Source of the DNA: UKL13-2 sp031414695
GTDB taxonomy: Bacteria; Pseudomonadota; Gammaproteobacteria; Burkholderiales; Usitatibacteraceae
Assembly (NCBI GenBank): GCA_031414695.1
Contig: JANNWG010000035.1
Location: 129,470-193,469, forward strand
DNA length: 64,000 nt
Direction of reading: 5' to 3'
Under the pieces are notes generated by a model that saw nothing but the letters and a program-made list of their open reading frames with translations, was not told where the DNA came from and made no database searches. This document shows, one piece after another, positions 49,755 to 59,700 of the stretch; the stretch's first letter is position 1; each line of letters starts with the position of its first letter. A program made the position numbers and the translations under genes.

Positions 49755-51892
49755 TTCGCAAAGAACTCTGGTTTGGTTTTATCTTAATGGCCATTATTTT
49801 GGCTGCCGTCGCTATCCTCATGCCGTGGTCGAATATGACCAATGGTCATTTGGGCTTATTGATGTTGGGCTTGGTGGTGGTCGCCATCATGTTGGGTTTT
49901 CCCACCGCCTTCACACTAATGGGCATGGGCATGATGTTCGCATTTTTTGCCTATTGGTCGCGAAGCGATGGGCATAGCGAGCGGGCACTACAGCAAACGC
50001 TTGATCTGATGGTGCAATCGACTTTTGGCGTGATGCGTAATGACGTGCTGATTTCAATCCCACTATTTGTGTTCATGGGTTATTTGGTTGAACGCGCCAA
50101 TTTGGTTTCTAAATTATTTAAGTCGCTGCATATCGCACTTGCACGCGTGCCAGGCTCTCTTGCCGTGGCTACGCTGGTGACCTGCGCGATTTTTGCGACC
50201 GCCACGGGTATTGTTGGTGCTGTGGTGACACTCATGGGATTACTCGCGCTGCCAGCGATGTTAAAAGCGGGCTACGATGTGCGTTTATCAGCAGGTGTGA
50301 TTACGGCAGGTGGCTGCTTGGGTATTTTGATTCCGCCATCAGTGCTACTGATTGTGTATGGTGCTACCGCTGGTGTATCGGTGCCAAAGCTCTATGCAGG
50401 CGCATTTTTTCCAGGGTTGATGTTAGCGGGGCTCTATATTTTGTATGTAATCATTGTGGCGAAATGGAAGCCACATCTGGCGCCACCGTTGTCGGCGGAG
50501 GGGCGTGTTGTTGAGCTGCCAGCAGCGACACGTGAAATTAACGACACCATTGGCACTCGCGTATTTCCATCGTTGCTGGTTGCACTTAAAGGCAAGCGTA
50601 ATCAAGTCATCACGACCAAAGAATTAATGAAAGAGCTATGGATTAGCTTGGCGCCATTGCTGGTGTTTATCGTCATTATGGGACTCACATGGAATGCCTT
50701 GACCAAGCCAAATGAAATACAAGATGTGAGTGGCTTAGAGCAAATGGGCGCTGTCTCTGCAACCGAAAACACATCTAGTAGCCTAGCCGAGCCACCCGGT
50801 ACAGAAGTCAAAGAACCAACAGCAGGTGGCGTAGAAGAACCACCGGGGACTGAGCCTGCTAAAGAGGCGTCGATTGCAAAAGTTGCTGAGCCCGTTGTAG
50901 AAAAAATCGCTGACAAATTACCGCCTAGCACTGCACCACCGCGCGATCCAACACCAAAATCATTCTGGATTGTTTTTGCTGTTGGCATGACAGGTTTGGT
51001 CGTGTTTTATGCGATTTTTACGTACACGCGGTTAGAGATTTTTAAGATGCTACTGACATCATTCTTCCCGCTATCGGTGATGATTTTGGCAGTGTTAGGC
51101 ACGATATTATTTGGTTTGGCAACGCCTACTGAAGCCGCCGCTGTGGGCTCGCTTGGCGGCTTTGTGCTGGCATCCGTTTATTTACTGCTAACGCAGCCGC
51201 GCGAAAAAATAATGCAGGCGGCAAAACTTTGGATACCACTTTGGGTCGTTTTTTTAGTCTCGGTATTTTGGTTTATTTTTTATAAATCTGAAGTCGTTGC
51301 CTCGCCCCCAACGGAGTGGATGGGCGTACTGTCGATGGTAGCATTTGGCATATGGGCGGTGGTGGCGGTGATTCAAGCAAAAATGCTTGCAACAGTGCGT
51401 GAATCAACCTACTTGACCGCAAAAACATCTGCAATGGTGTGTTGGTTATTTGTGGGCTCGTCCATTTTCTCAGCCGCGTTTGCGCTACTTGGCGGGCAAG
51501 TCATTGTGGAAAATTGGGTGCTCTCACTGGGCTTAACGCCGCTACAATTTATGTTGCTCGCGCAATTTATTATTTTCGTTCTAGGTTGGCCGCTTGAGTG
51601 GACTGAAATCATCGTTATTTTTATGCCGATATTTATTCCGCTCCTACCTAAATTCGGCATCGACCCTTTGTTTTTTGGTTTGCTGGTTGCGCTTAATTTG
51701 CAAACAGCGTTCTTGTCTCCACCAGTCGCGATGGCCGCGTTTTATTTGAAAGGCGTATCGCCGCCGCATGTGACGTTGAATCAAATTTTTGCGGGCATGT
51801 TGCCGTTTATGGGCATACAAATCATTGCGATTATTTTGCTTTATGTGTTTCCGGCGATTGGTATGTGGCTGCCTGAGACGCTGTATAAATAG
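49751..51892 (+). CDS. TRAP transporter large permease (DctM family) with internal insertion
   Basis: This is the substrate-translocating subunit. The N-terminal half (LLMLGLVVVAIMLGFPTAFTLMG, TGIVGAVVTLMGLLALPAMLKAGYDVRLSAGVITAGGCLGILIPPSVLLIVYG) and the C-terminal half (FGLATPTEAAAVGSLGGFVLA, WPLEWTEIIVIFMPIFIPLLPKFGIDPLFFGLLVALNLQTAFLSPPVAMAAFYLKG) are normal DctM. At 713 aa it is far longer than the usual 420-430. Residues about 245-430 are extra: a cytosolic stretch, a membrane helix, a Pro/Glu/Ala-rich linker (about 318-402, with the repeat EPPGTE) and another helix. Long DctM forms are known in this TakP-type group, so the insert is probably natural. Confidence 0.92.
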   Translation: MIRKELWFGFILMAIILAAVAILMPWSNMTNGHLGLLMLGLVVVAIMLGFPTAFTLMGMGMMFAFFAYWSRSDGHSERALQQTLDLMVQSTFGVMRNDVLISIPLFVFMGYLVERANLVSKLFKSLHIALARVPGSLAVATLVTCAIFATATGIVGAVVTLMGLLALPAMLKAGYDVRLSAGVITAGGCLGILIPPSVLLIVYGATAGVSVPKLYAGAFFPGLMLAGLYILYVIIVAKWKPHLAPPLSAEGRVVELPAATREINDTIGTRVFPSLLVALKGKRNQVITTKELMKELWISLAPLLVFIVIMGLTWNALTKPNEIQDVSGLEQMGAVSATENTSSSLAEPPGTEVKEPTAGGVEEPPGTEPAKEASIAKVAEPVVEKIADKLPPSTAPPRDPTPKSFWIVFAVGMTGLVVFYAIFTYTRLEIFKMLLTSFFPLSVMILAVLGTILFGLATPTEAAAVGSLGGFVLASVYLLLTQPREKIMQAAKLWIPLWVVFLVSVFWFIFYKSEVVASPPTEWMGVLSMVAFGIWAVVAVIQAKMLATVRESTYLTAKTSAMVCWLFVGSSIFSAAFALLGGQVIVENWVLSLGLTPLQFMLLAQFIIFVLGWPLEWTEIIVIFMPIFIPLLPKFGIDPLFFGLLVALNLQTAFLSPPVAMAAFYLKGVSPPHVTLNQIFAGMLPFMGIQIIAIILLYVFPAIGMWLPETLYK

Positions 51893-51898
51893 CGTAAA

Positions 51899-51994
51899 GG
51901 GTTGGGTGTTTGGCGTTGGGCGTTTAGCGTGTTCCGCTAGCGCCCAACCTCAATGCTAAACATCGCTAAACGTCAAACGCTAAACGCCCAACCC
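51899..51994. repeat. GTTTAGCG-type inverted repeat
   Basis: GGGTTGGGTGTTTGGCG and TTGGGCGTTTAGCG on the left (51899-51928) are mirrored by CGCTAAACGTCAAACGC and TAAACGCCCAACCC on the right (51964-51994), with GCTAGCGCCCAACC between. It starts 7 bases after the dctM stop and ends 14 bases before the next ATG. Confidence 0.75.
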
Positions 51995-52007
51995 GGAATC
52001 AGACAAC

Positions 52008-52973
52008 ATGAAGCCAAAAATACTCTTGACGCGACGCGTGTTTGATGATGTCGTCGCCATGCTTGCAGTTGATTTTGATATTGACCACAACGTCAGCGAT
52101 GACATCATGTCGCCAGAGGCCTTGCGCGCTCGTGCCAGTGGCTGTGTGGGCATCATGACAACCATTGCAGACAAAATTGATGCCGCGTTTTTTTCTGCTT
52201 GCCCGCAGGTAAAAGTTGTTGCCAATATTGCGGTGGGATACAACAATATTGATGTCAATGCCGCTCGAGCGCACGGCGCAAAAGTAACTAATACGCCGGG
52301 CGTGCTCGATGACACCACGGCGGACTTAACCTTCGCGTTACTCATGGCCGCCGCGCGGCGTATAACCGAAACCGAGGCCAGACTTAGGCGCGACGAGTGG
52401 AAAAAAGGCTTTGCATTACAACAATGGTTAGGTACCGATATTCACCACGCCACGCTCGGCATTATCGGCATGGGCCGCATCGGCCAAACTATTGCCAAGC
52501 GCGCCCTTGGCTTTGAAATGAATACGCTTTATTACAATCGCACCCGCCTAGATGTCGCAAAAGAGGCCGCACTGAATGCGCGCTATGTGAGCCAAGATGC
52601 GCTGCTCAAACACAGTGACTTTGTGGTGGTGATGGTGCCTTATTCATCTGACACACATCATTTAATTGGTGCGCGCGAATTAGCCTTGATGAAGCCCACC
52701 GCTATTTTTATTAACACCGCGCGCGGTGGTGTGGCGGATGATGCTGCGCTCATTGCGGCATTAAAAAGCAAACAAATTTCTGGTGCAGGCATTGATGTTT
52801 TTGAAAATGAGCCTAGCTTTAATCGTGAATTTTTAGCGCTTGATAACGTCGTGTTAACGCCACACATCGGCAGCGCCACGTTAGCCACGCGGATGAAAAT
52901 GGCGAAATTAGCGGCGCACAATCTAGCCGTTGGTGTGAATGGCAGTGAGCCTCCGAATTGGGTAAATCGCTAA
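52008..52973 (+). CDS. D-2-hydroxyacid dehydrogenase (glyoxylate/hydroxypyruvate reductase type)
   Basis: This NAD(P)H enzyme interconverts 2-oxo acids and D-2-hydroxy acids. The nucleotide-binding motif is LGIIGMGRIGQTIAKRALGFEMNTLYYNRTR. The catalytic Arg lies in FINTARGGVADDAAL, the Glu in GAGIDVFENEP and the His in VLTPHIGSAT. The Arg in YNRTR suggests NADPH preference. Length 321 aa. It lies after a TRAP transporter and before a beta-hydroxyacid dehydrogenase, which fits a glyoxylate/hydroxypyruvate or tartronate step. Confidence 0.92.
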   Translation: MKPKILLTRRVFDDVVAMLAVDFDIDHNVSDDIMSPEALRARASGCVGIMTTIADKIDAAFFSACPQVKVVANIAVGYNNIDVNAARAHGAKVTNTPGVLDDTTADLTFALLMAAARRITETEARLRRDEWKKGFALQQWLGTDIHHATLGIIGMGRIGQTIAKRALGFEMNTLYYNRTRLDVAKEAALNARYVSQDALLKHSDFVVVMVPYSSDTHHLIGARELALMKPTAIFINTARGGVADDAALIAALKSKQISGAGIDVFENEPSFNREFLALDNVVLTPHIGSATLATRMKMAKLAAHNLAVGVNGSEPPNWVNR

Positions 52974-52980
52974 ACACTAC

Positions 52981-53035
52981 GTCTGGCGCGTACTTTGGAG
53001 CAATAGTGGCTTGAAACGACCACCAGTAGGGCGGT
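52981..53035 (+). repeat. CCAATA-loop hairpin repeat, copy E (variant loop)
   Basis: TGGCGCGTACTTTGGAGCAA is followed by GAAACGACCACCAGTAGGGCGGTTTC (53012-53037), in which GAAAC..CC pairs with GG..GTTTC. It begins 8 bases after the dehydrogenase stop. Confidence 0.55.
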
Positions 53036-53072
53036 TTCATTTTAATTTTAATTCTGTAAGGAGCATCGCAAA

Positions 53073-53924
53073 ATGAATGTCACATTTCTAGGATTAGGCG
53101 TCATGGGCTATCCCATGGCCGGACACTTACAGGCAAAAGGTTTTGCGGTAACGGTATTTAACCGCACCACCACTAAGGCTGAAGCATGGGCCAAACAACA
53201 TGGTGGCGCCTTTAAAGCCACGGTTGAAGAGGCGGTTGCAAACGCTGACATTGTCATGATGTGCGTCGGCAATGATCGTGATTTATTAGAAGTCGGCCAC
53301 GCCGCGATTGCTGCGATGAAGCCTCACACCATCCTAGTTGATCACACTACCGCGTCAGCAGATGTGGCACGCGGGCTTTATGCGCAGGCGAAAGCAAAAA
53401 ATATTGCGTTTATTGACGCGCCCGTATCCGGCGGACAAATGGGCGCGGAAAAGGGTCAGCTGACTGTTATGTGTGGCGGTGATGAAGCTGACTTTGCCAA
53501 AGCCAAGCATGTCATGGATTGCTACGCGAAAGCCACAACCTTAATGGGTGCATCCGGTGCGGGGCAGTTGACCAAAATGGTCAATCAAATTTGCATTGCT
53601 GGTTTGGTGCAGGCGCTATCCGAAGGTTTAGCGTTCGCTGAAAAAGCCGGACTTGATGGCAATGCTGTGCTTGATGTGATTTCCAAAGGTGCCGCGCAAT
53701 CATGGCAAATGGAAAACCGTGGCAAGACGATGTTAAAGCGCGAATTTAACTTTGGCTTTGCGGTTGATTGGATGCGAAAAGATTTGGGTATTTGCTTGGA
53801 TGAAGCGCGCCGAAATGGTGCAAAGCTGCCGCTTACTGCTGTTATTGATACGTTTTATGCGGAAGTGCAAGCGGCGGGTGGCAGTCGTTTTGACACATCT
53901 TCACTCATCACGCGGCTCGATTAG
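53073..53924 (+). CDS. Beta-hydroxyacid dehydrogenase (tartronate semialdehyde reductase/3-HIBADH family)
   Basis: This is a 283-aa NAD(P)-dependent enzyme. The N-terminal Rossmann motif is VTFLGLGVMGYPMAGHLQAKG (GxGxxG). The substrate-binding signature is FIDAPVSGGQMGAEKGQLTVMCGG. The catalytic lysine is K168 in SGAGQLTKMVNQI. AAGGAG stands upstream of the ATG. With the preceding hydroxyacid dehydrogenase it may form a glyoxylate-to-glycerate type route, but GLYR/succinic semialdehyde reductase activity is equally possible. Confidence 0.92.
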   Translation: MNVTFLGLGVMGYPMAGHLQAKGFAVTVFNRTTTKAEAWAKQHGGAFKATVEEAVANADIVMMCVGNDRDLLEVGHAAIAAMKPHTILVDHTTASADVARGLYAQAKAKNIAFIDAPVSGGQMGAEKGQLTVMCGGDEADFAKAKHVMDCYAKATTLMGASGAGQLTKMVNQICIAGLVQALSEGLAFAEKAGLDGNAVLDVISKGAAQSWQMENRGKTMLKREFNFGFAVDWMRKDLGICLDEARRNGAKLPLTAVIDTFYAEVQAAGGSRFDTSSLITRLD

Positions 53925-54058
53925 GGCTTTATTCAAGCCGTGAAGTAAGTAAACGCTATCAATTTTCACTTTGCCTACAAAAGCTGCAAAGACTGTTGCT
54001 TAAAAATAAGCATTAGCTAAGTATTGTATAAAAGCCAAGTATTCGCTAAATTGTGACG

Positions 54059-54691
54059 ATGATAAAACTTTACTATTCCCCAGGCGCTTGCTCATTGGCT
54101 TCTCACATTGTCCTTGAAGAATTAGGCGTGGCCTATGAGGCGGTGTCCATTTCTATCCCCGAGGGTGAGCATAAGCGTGCGGATTATTTGCGCATCAACC
54201 CAAAAGGCAATGTGCCCGCGCTGAATGTGGACGGTAAAATACTCACTGAAACAGTCGCCATCTTGACCTATCTGGGCGGTGGCTACGCCGACCGTGGCCT
54301 CTGGCCAAAGGAAACATGGAAGCAAGCTGAAGCGCTCTCGATCATGGCGTGGCTATCTTCATCAGTGCACATAGCAGCGGCCACAATATTTCGAAGCGCG
54401 CGATTTTCAACTGACCCCGCCGCGAAAGATAGCATCGTCGCCACAGGCAAGACCGCGCTCATTAAATATTACGGCGACATCGACAAAATGCTGCAAGGCA
54501 AATCGTTTGCTATGGGCGGGCAATACAGCGTGGTTGATGCGTACTTGCTCGTTTTTTATCGCTGGGGTAATCGTCTCGGCATTGATATGAAAACCGACTA
54601 TCCCGTCTGGGCGAAACACGCGCAGCGCGTGTATTCGCGCTCAACGGTGAAGCGCGTGTTTGAAGATGAAGGTATTTTTCTCGATAAGTGA
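54059..54691 (+). CDS. Glutathione S-transferase (beta-class-like)
   Basis: This is a soluble glutathione transferase, 210 aa. The N-terminal thioredoxin-like domain reads MIKLYYSPGACSLASHIVLEELGVAYEAV, the beta-class pattern with the catalytic-type Cys10-equivalent in GACSLA. LRINPKGNVPALNVDGKILTETVAILTYL holds the cis-Pro and glutathione-binding region. The C-terminal helical domain has YSVVDAYLLVFYRWGNRLGID. The start at ATG 54059 matches the family; GTG 54053 adds two residues. Confidence 0.92.
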   Translation: MIKLYYSPGACSLASHIVLEELGVAYEAVSISIPEGEHKRADYLRINPKGNVPALNVDGKILTETVAILTYLGGGYADRGLWPKETWKQAEALSIMAWLSSSVHIAAATIFRSARFSTDPAAKDSIVATGKTALIKYYGDIDKMLQGKSFAMGGQYSVVDAYLLVFYRWGNRLGIDMKTDYPVWAKHAQRVYSRSTVKRVFEDEGIFLDK

Positions 54692-54949
54692 TGTTGGCTA
54701 ACTAGCAAAACCTAAAAACCGGTCGGCACGGCGGCGGCTCTGCCATCTCTCTATGAAAACAAATGGAGTTTGCCTCTTTGATTCGTCACTGCGCTGTACC
54801 AACCATACAACTTATCTGCCGCACCGCGCTTGCATTCGTAATCTGCTCGTGCAAAAGTAGTTTGCGCACTGTCACAACACTAATTTCCAACGCCTTAACT
54901 TCGGTATCACAGGCGCGTGGCGCTATTTAAAAACCTAGGGAGAACGCAA

Positions 54950-56398
54950 ATGGACACTCGTAACAAATTTGCTGGCGTAATATTGGCTTCGCTAGTTGCA
55001 ATCGTTTTATTTCTAGACGGCGGCATGCACATCGCATACGGGCAAGCGGTGGTGCAAAACATTACATTCGTCAACCCCGGGAGCCAAGCACTGAGTGCAG
55101 GGATTGTAGATTTCCGAGTGACTTCTAGCGTACGCAACAAAGAGTTCATCGTTGACTCTAGTACGCAGAACATTTGCACCGTCACCACTTCAGCGTTTAA
55201 CAGCACGCCAAACGATAACTTACTAGACGTGAGTGTGACGCTGAGAAGCGCCGGTATATGTGAGGTGATTGCTACAGAGGCGCGATTCCTTTCAGAAGCA
55301 TCAGAACAACGCGTCAGGCAGACATTTATTGTCTATGGCGCTAGCCGCGCGCTGGCAATTCGCGGTGGGATCGATGTCGTTGGCGACAATCGTAGCGATA
55401 TTTTGCTGCGTGTAGGCACGGGCATACTCACGGGCCGCCTCGTGAACAATCAATTCTTGTACACCGCGCGCCCAAACCCAGATAGCGCTGCGCGGACTGT
55501 CGCGGCCGCTGATTTTCTTGGTGATGGACGAAGTGATCTTGCGTTTCAGAACACTAACTTTCTAGACGTGAATGGTCGCTCGAATGTTTCCATACTAGAT
55601 AACTTCGCGAATAACGCTGCTGCGCGCACGTTGCGCCTCGTAAAACCAGTTTGGGATGTACAGGCGGTAGGCGACCTAGACGGCGATGGACTGGGCGATA
55701 TTGTGTGGCGCTACACGGCAGCAGACCCGCGCGACACGGGTGTGTCTTATGTCTGGTTCAGCACTGGTACGACTGAGCCAGTGGTGCGCAAACGCGGCGG
55801 TGCACCGTTAGATTGGAAACTTCTCGGTGCAGCAGATCTGAATTTCGATCGTGCAGCGGATATGGTTTACATCAGCCCGACGCGTGAGGTTCGCGTACTG
55901 ATGGCGACAGCAAATCGCACCTGTGCCAACTTTGCCGTTACGCGCAACCAACAGTCTTTTGATGTTGCCAACGGTGGCATCATAAGGCAGTTTCTGCCTT
56001 TTGATGCTGTCGGGCTCAAGGTTGCTGATTTCACCGGCCAGCGTCGTGGCGATATTCTCGCGCGTAACCCTACAAACGGCCTTACCTACCTGCTATCGCT
56101 AAATGCCGTTGGCATGCCACTTCCGAGTTTTACCGGTAATGCAGATGACCCCAATGCGAATTGCACGACGACTAATTTCGGCGTCGCGGGCACACTCATC
56201 AACCTTGGCGTGGTGGATCCAACCTGGAATTTCTTCGCCTCAGGCGACTTCAATGGGGACGCTATTACGGACATCGTCTGGGTGCGTCCCAACGGACAAC
56301 TGACAGTATGGCTGATGGCGGCGGGCGGTGTCATTGGCACCACCATCGATAATGCGGGCGCTGCGCCAACAAATAGTTATACCGTCATACAGCCTTGA
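54950..56398 (+). CDS. Exported FG-GAP/VCBS-repeat beta-propeller protein
   Basis: This is a 482-aa secreted protein. The signal peptide runs to about residue 32 (IAYGQA). The first domain (about 35-135) is beta-rich with a C...C pair (ICTVTT, ICEVIA). Six calcium-type FG-GAP motifs follow: DVVGDNRSDILLR, DFLGDGRSDLAFQ, DLDGDGLGDIVWR, DLNFDRAADMVYI, DFTGQRRGDILAR and DFNGDAITDIVWV, enough for one propeller. The ATG at 54950 has GGGAGA upstream. It is monocistronic and ends in a terminator. Its role is unknown; such proteins are often adhesins or surface proteins. Confidence 0.85.
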   Translation: MDTRNKFAGVILASLVAIVLFLDGGMHIAYGQAVVQNITFVNPGSQALSAGIVDFRVTSSVRNKEFIVDSSTQNICTVTTSAFNSTPNDNLLDVSVTLRSAGICEVIATEARFLSEASEQRVRQTFIVYGASRALAIRGGIDVVGDNRSDILLRVGTGILTGRLVNNQFLYTARPNPDSAARTVAAADFLGDGRSDLAFQNTNFLDVNGRSNVSILDNFANNAAARTLRLVKPVWDVQAVGDLDGDGLGDIVWRYTAADPRDTGVSYVWFSTGTTEPVVRKRGGAPLDWKLLGAADLNFDRAADMVYISPTREVRVLMATANRTCANFAVTRNQQSFDVANGGIIRQFLPFDAVGLKVADFTGQRRGDILARNPTNGLTYLLSLNAVGMPLPSFTGNADDPNANCTTTNFGVAGTLINLGVVDPTWNFFASGDFNGDAITDIVWVRPNGQLTVWLMAAGGVIGTTIDNAGAAPTNSYTVIQP

Positions 56399-56424
56399 AA
56401 TGCGAGGCTTTTGATCGATAAAAG

Positions 56425-56449
56425 ACCCCGCGATTGCGGGGTTTTTTAT
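56425..56449 (+). terminator. Rho-independent terminator
   Basis: ACCCCGC (56425-56431), GATT loop, GCGGGGT (56436-56442) and a T-run. It ends the FG-GAP protein message. Confidence 0.93.
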
Positions 56450-56787
56450 TTGCAGAGTAAAACTAGTAAACTCGAACATTGACGGATGCTTTGAAGCGTT
56501 AATGCTTGAAGTCGCCTATCAATGCTAGGGTTTTTGATTTTAGCGCCAAATTACACTACACATCGCACACTGCCGCTCTTAGCTCCCTTCATTTTCTTGG
56601 CAGAATGGGTACTCTCACAGATTAGGCTCGCGCCATTGCTTAAGCGCTGCGAGCATGCAGTTTCAACACATCAAAAACAGAACAAATTATCGGCAAAGTG
56701 ACCAATCGTCCTTTGCCGCACAAAAGTGCCATGCTGCACTGCGGTAGAATGGTACAGCTTATATTGGCATTTCATCAGGCAATTCGC
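56450..56787. promoter_or_regulatory. Gene-free upstream region of the FAD/Fe-S oxidase
   Basis: No supported gene lies between the terminator and the oxidase. The reading frame is open from 56698, but the added residues look non-homologous. GAAGTCGCCTATCAATG at about 56508-56524 is a weak relative of the CCAATA-loop repeat. Confidence 0.35.
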
Positions 56788-59700
56788 ATGGCCACTAATC
56801 CTGCACTTCTCCCCCAAAAGTCACTACTACCCGCGCGCAATAAATTTACAGCGTCTAACGACAATACCGTTGTTGATTCGACTGAGCCGCGTTTGCGCGA
56901 AATTCCCTACAACTACACTTCATTTTCAGACCGTGAAATCGTTATACGTCTCTTGGGAGAAGATGCATGGGAGACCTTAAATCAACTTCGCGGCGCACGC
57001 AAAACGGGGCGTAGCGCACGCATGTTGTATGAGGTATTGGGCGATATTTGGGTAGTTGAGCGTAATCCGTATTTGCAGGATGACTTGCTCGATAATCCGA
57101 AACGCCGCGCGATGCTGATTGACGCAATGCGCCACCGTTTAAATGAAATTGAAAAGCGGCGAATGCTCGACCAAGCTGATGTGACCAACATCAATAATTT
57201 GGTCTACGACAACGCTGACATTAAATCTAATAACGTCTTGGTGTTGCTGGATAAAGCGAACGAGGCGGTGAATAGGTTTGAAAAAGAATTTCGGCAAACA
57301 TGGGATTTGCGTAAAAAAGTTGAGCGCCGATTGGCTAAAGTCACGCGTCGCGACAACATTGCTTTTGACGGCCTGGCGCGCGTCTCACACGTGACAGATG
57401 CTACTGATTGGCGCGTCGAATATCCGTTTGTGGTGGTGTACCCCGACAGCGAGGAAGAAGTCGCGCCGATTGTGCGTGCATTGATTGAGCTTGAGCTCAC
57501 CATTATTCCGCGCGGTGGTGGCACGGGCTATACCGGCGGGGCGATACCGCTGACCAAAACATCCGCCATTATCAATACCGAAAAACTCGATGCGCTTGGT
57601 GAAGTTGAGCGTATTCAATTGCCCGGTGTGACCGATACCGTTGCAACTATTCGCTGTGAAGCTGGCGTGGTGACCAAACGTGCGATGGAGTCTGCGGATG
57701 CTGCAGGCTTAGTTTGGGCGTGCGACCCAACTTCAGCAGATGCGTCATGTATCGGCGGCAATATTGCGATGAATGCCGGTGGCAAAAAAGCCGTATTGTG
57801 GGGCACAGCGCTGGATAATCTCGCCTCATGGCGCATGGTCACGCCGGATGGTTTGTGGATGGAAGTTGAGCGGCTTGATCACAACCTTGGCAAAATTCAC
57901 GACGCCAAAGAGGCGCGCTTTAAGGTCACGACATTTGATGAGTCGGGCAAAAATATTAAGCATGAAAAAACCTTGGTCATTCCCGGCAGCGCGTTCCGTA
58001 AAACTGGCTTAGGTAAAGATGTCACCGATAAATTTTTGTCGGGCTTGCCGGGTATTCAAAAGGAAGGCTGTGACGGCATTATTACGTCGGGCCGATTTAT
58101 CTTACACCGCATGCCCAAACATATTCGTACTGTCTGTTTGGAATTTTTTGGACAAGTCAAAGAGGCTGTGCCTTCCATTGTTGAAATTAAGGATTTCATC
58201 GACGCGCATCCACATGCCGTCCTCGCAGGTCTTGAGCATCTGGATGAGCGCTACTTAAAAGCCGTTGGCTACGCCACTAAATCGCGGCGTAATCAACGAC
58301 CAAAAATGGTGTTGATTGGCGACATTGTGTCAGACGATGAAAACGCGTTAATGGAAGCTGCCAGCCAAGTAGTGCGCTTAGCAAATGCCCGCCACGGCGA
58401 AGGCTTTGTCGCGGTCAATGCCGACGCACGTAAAAAATTCTGGCTCGATCGTGCGCGCACTGCCGCCATTGCCAAACATACCAATGCGTTCAAGATCAAT
58501 GAAGACGTGGTGATTCCGCTGAATCGACTCGGTGATTATTCGGAAGGCATTGAGCGCATCAATATTGAGCTGTCACTCAAAAATAAAATCAAACTTGCCG
58601 ATAGACTCGCTGAATTTATCACCACGCGTTTGCCGCTTGATAAAGAAGATGCGGTGATTACCGATGATGAAATCGTCGGCGTACGTGTCGATGATGCGCA
58701 AACGCTCATTGCCAGTGTACGTGGCCGTTGGCAGTTTTATCTAGATAATCTTGATGCGCCGATGTCTACATTACCGATGAAGGACGCCAATCACTCGGCA
58801 GACTTGAGTGTGGCAAACATCACGACGGTATTTCAAGCGTTACAAAATTATTCTGTCCGTGCCTCGTGGAAAACGGAGCTGCGTGCGCCGTTGAGTGACA
58901 TTTTTAGTGGTCGCATGTTTGCCAATGTGGTCAAAAAATTTGACGCGCTCCACAAAGAAGTGCTGCATTCACGCGTGTTTGTCGCTCTCCATATGCACGC
59001 GGGAGACGGCAATGTGCACACCAATATTCCGGTGAATTCGGATGACTATGGGATGCTGCAAGAAGCGAACGCCGCAGTCGCCCGCATCATGGCATTTGCG
59101 CGCAGATTAGACGGCGTGATTTCTGGTGAGCATGGTATCGGCATCACTAAATTTGAATTTTTAACTGCTGATGAAGTGAAGCCATTCGTTGATTACAAAT
59201 TAGCGGTGGATCCACATGGTCGCTTTAATGCGGGCAAGCTCATGCCTGGCAGTGACTTACATCGCGCCTATACGCCGTCGTTCGGGTTGCTCGGCGCTGA
59301 GTCGCTCATCATGGAACAATCCGATGTTGGTGCGATTGCGGAGTCAATCAAAGACTGTCTGCGTTGCGGCAAGTGTAAGCCCGTCTGTGCCACGCACGTG
59401 CCACGCGCCAATATGCTCTACAGCCCGCGCAATAAAATTTTAGCCACCTCACTGTTGATTGAAGCATTTTTATACGAAGAGCAAACACGGCGCGGTGTTT
59501 CACTCCGGCATTTCGATGAATTTTCTGATGTCGCCGATCACTGCACTGTTTGCCATAAGTGTGAAAACCCGTGCCCAGTCGATATTGATTTTGGTAATGT
59601 TTCGATGGCGATGCGTAATTTGTTGCGTAAAGAAGGCAAGAAAAAATTTAACCCCGGCACGGCAGCCTCGATGTTTTATTTGAATGCCACTGATCCCACC

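Noticed and set aside
56240..56479. Minus-strand frame over the terminator after the FG-GAP gene
   Set aside because: It crosses a strong terminator and lies opposite conserved coding sequence.
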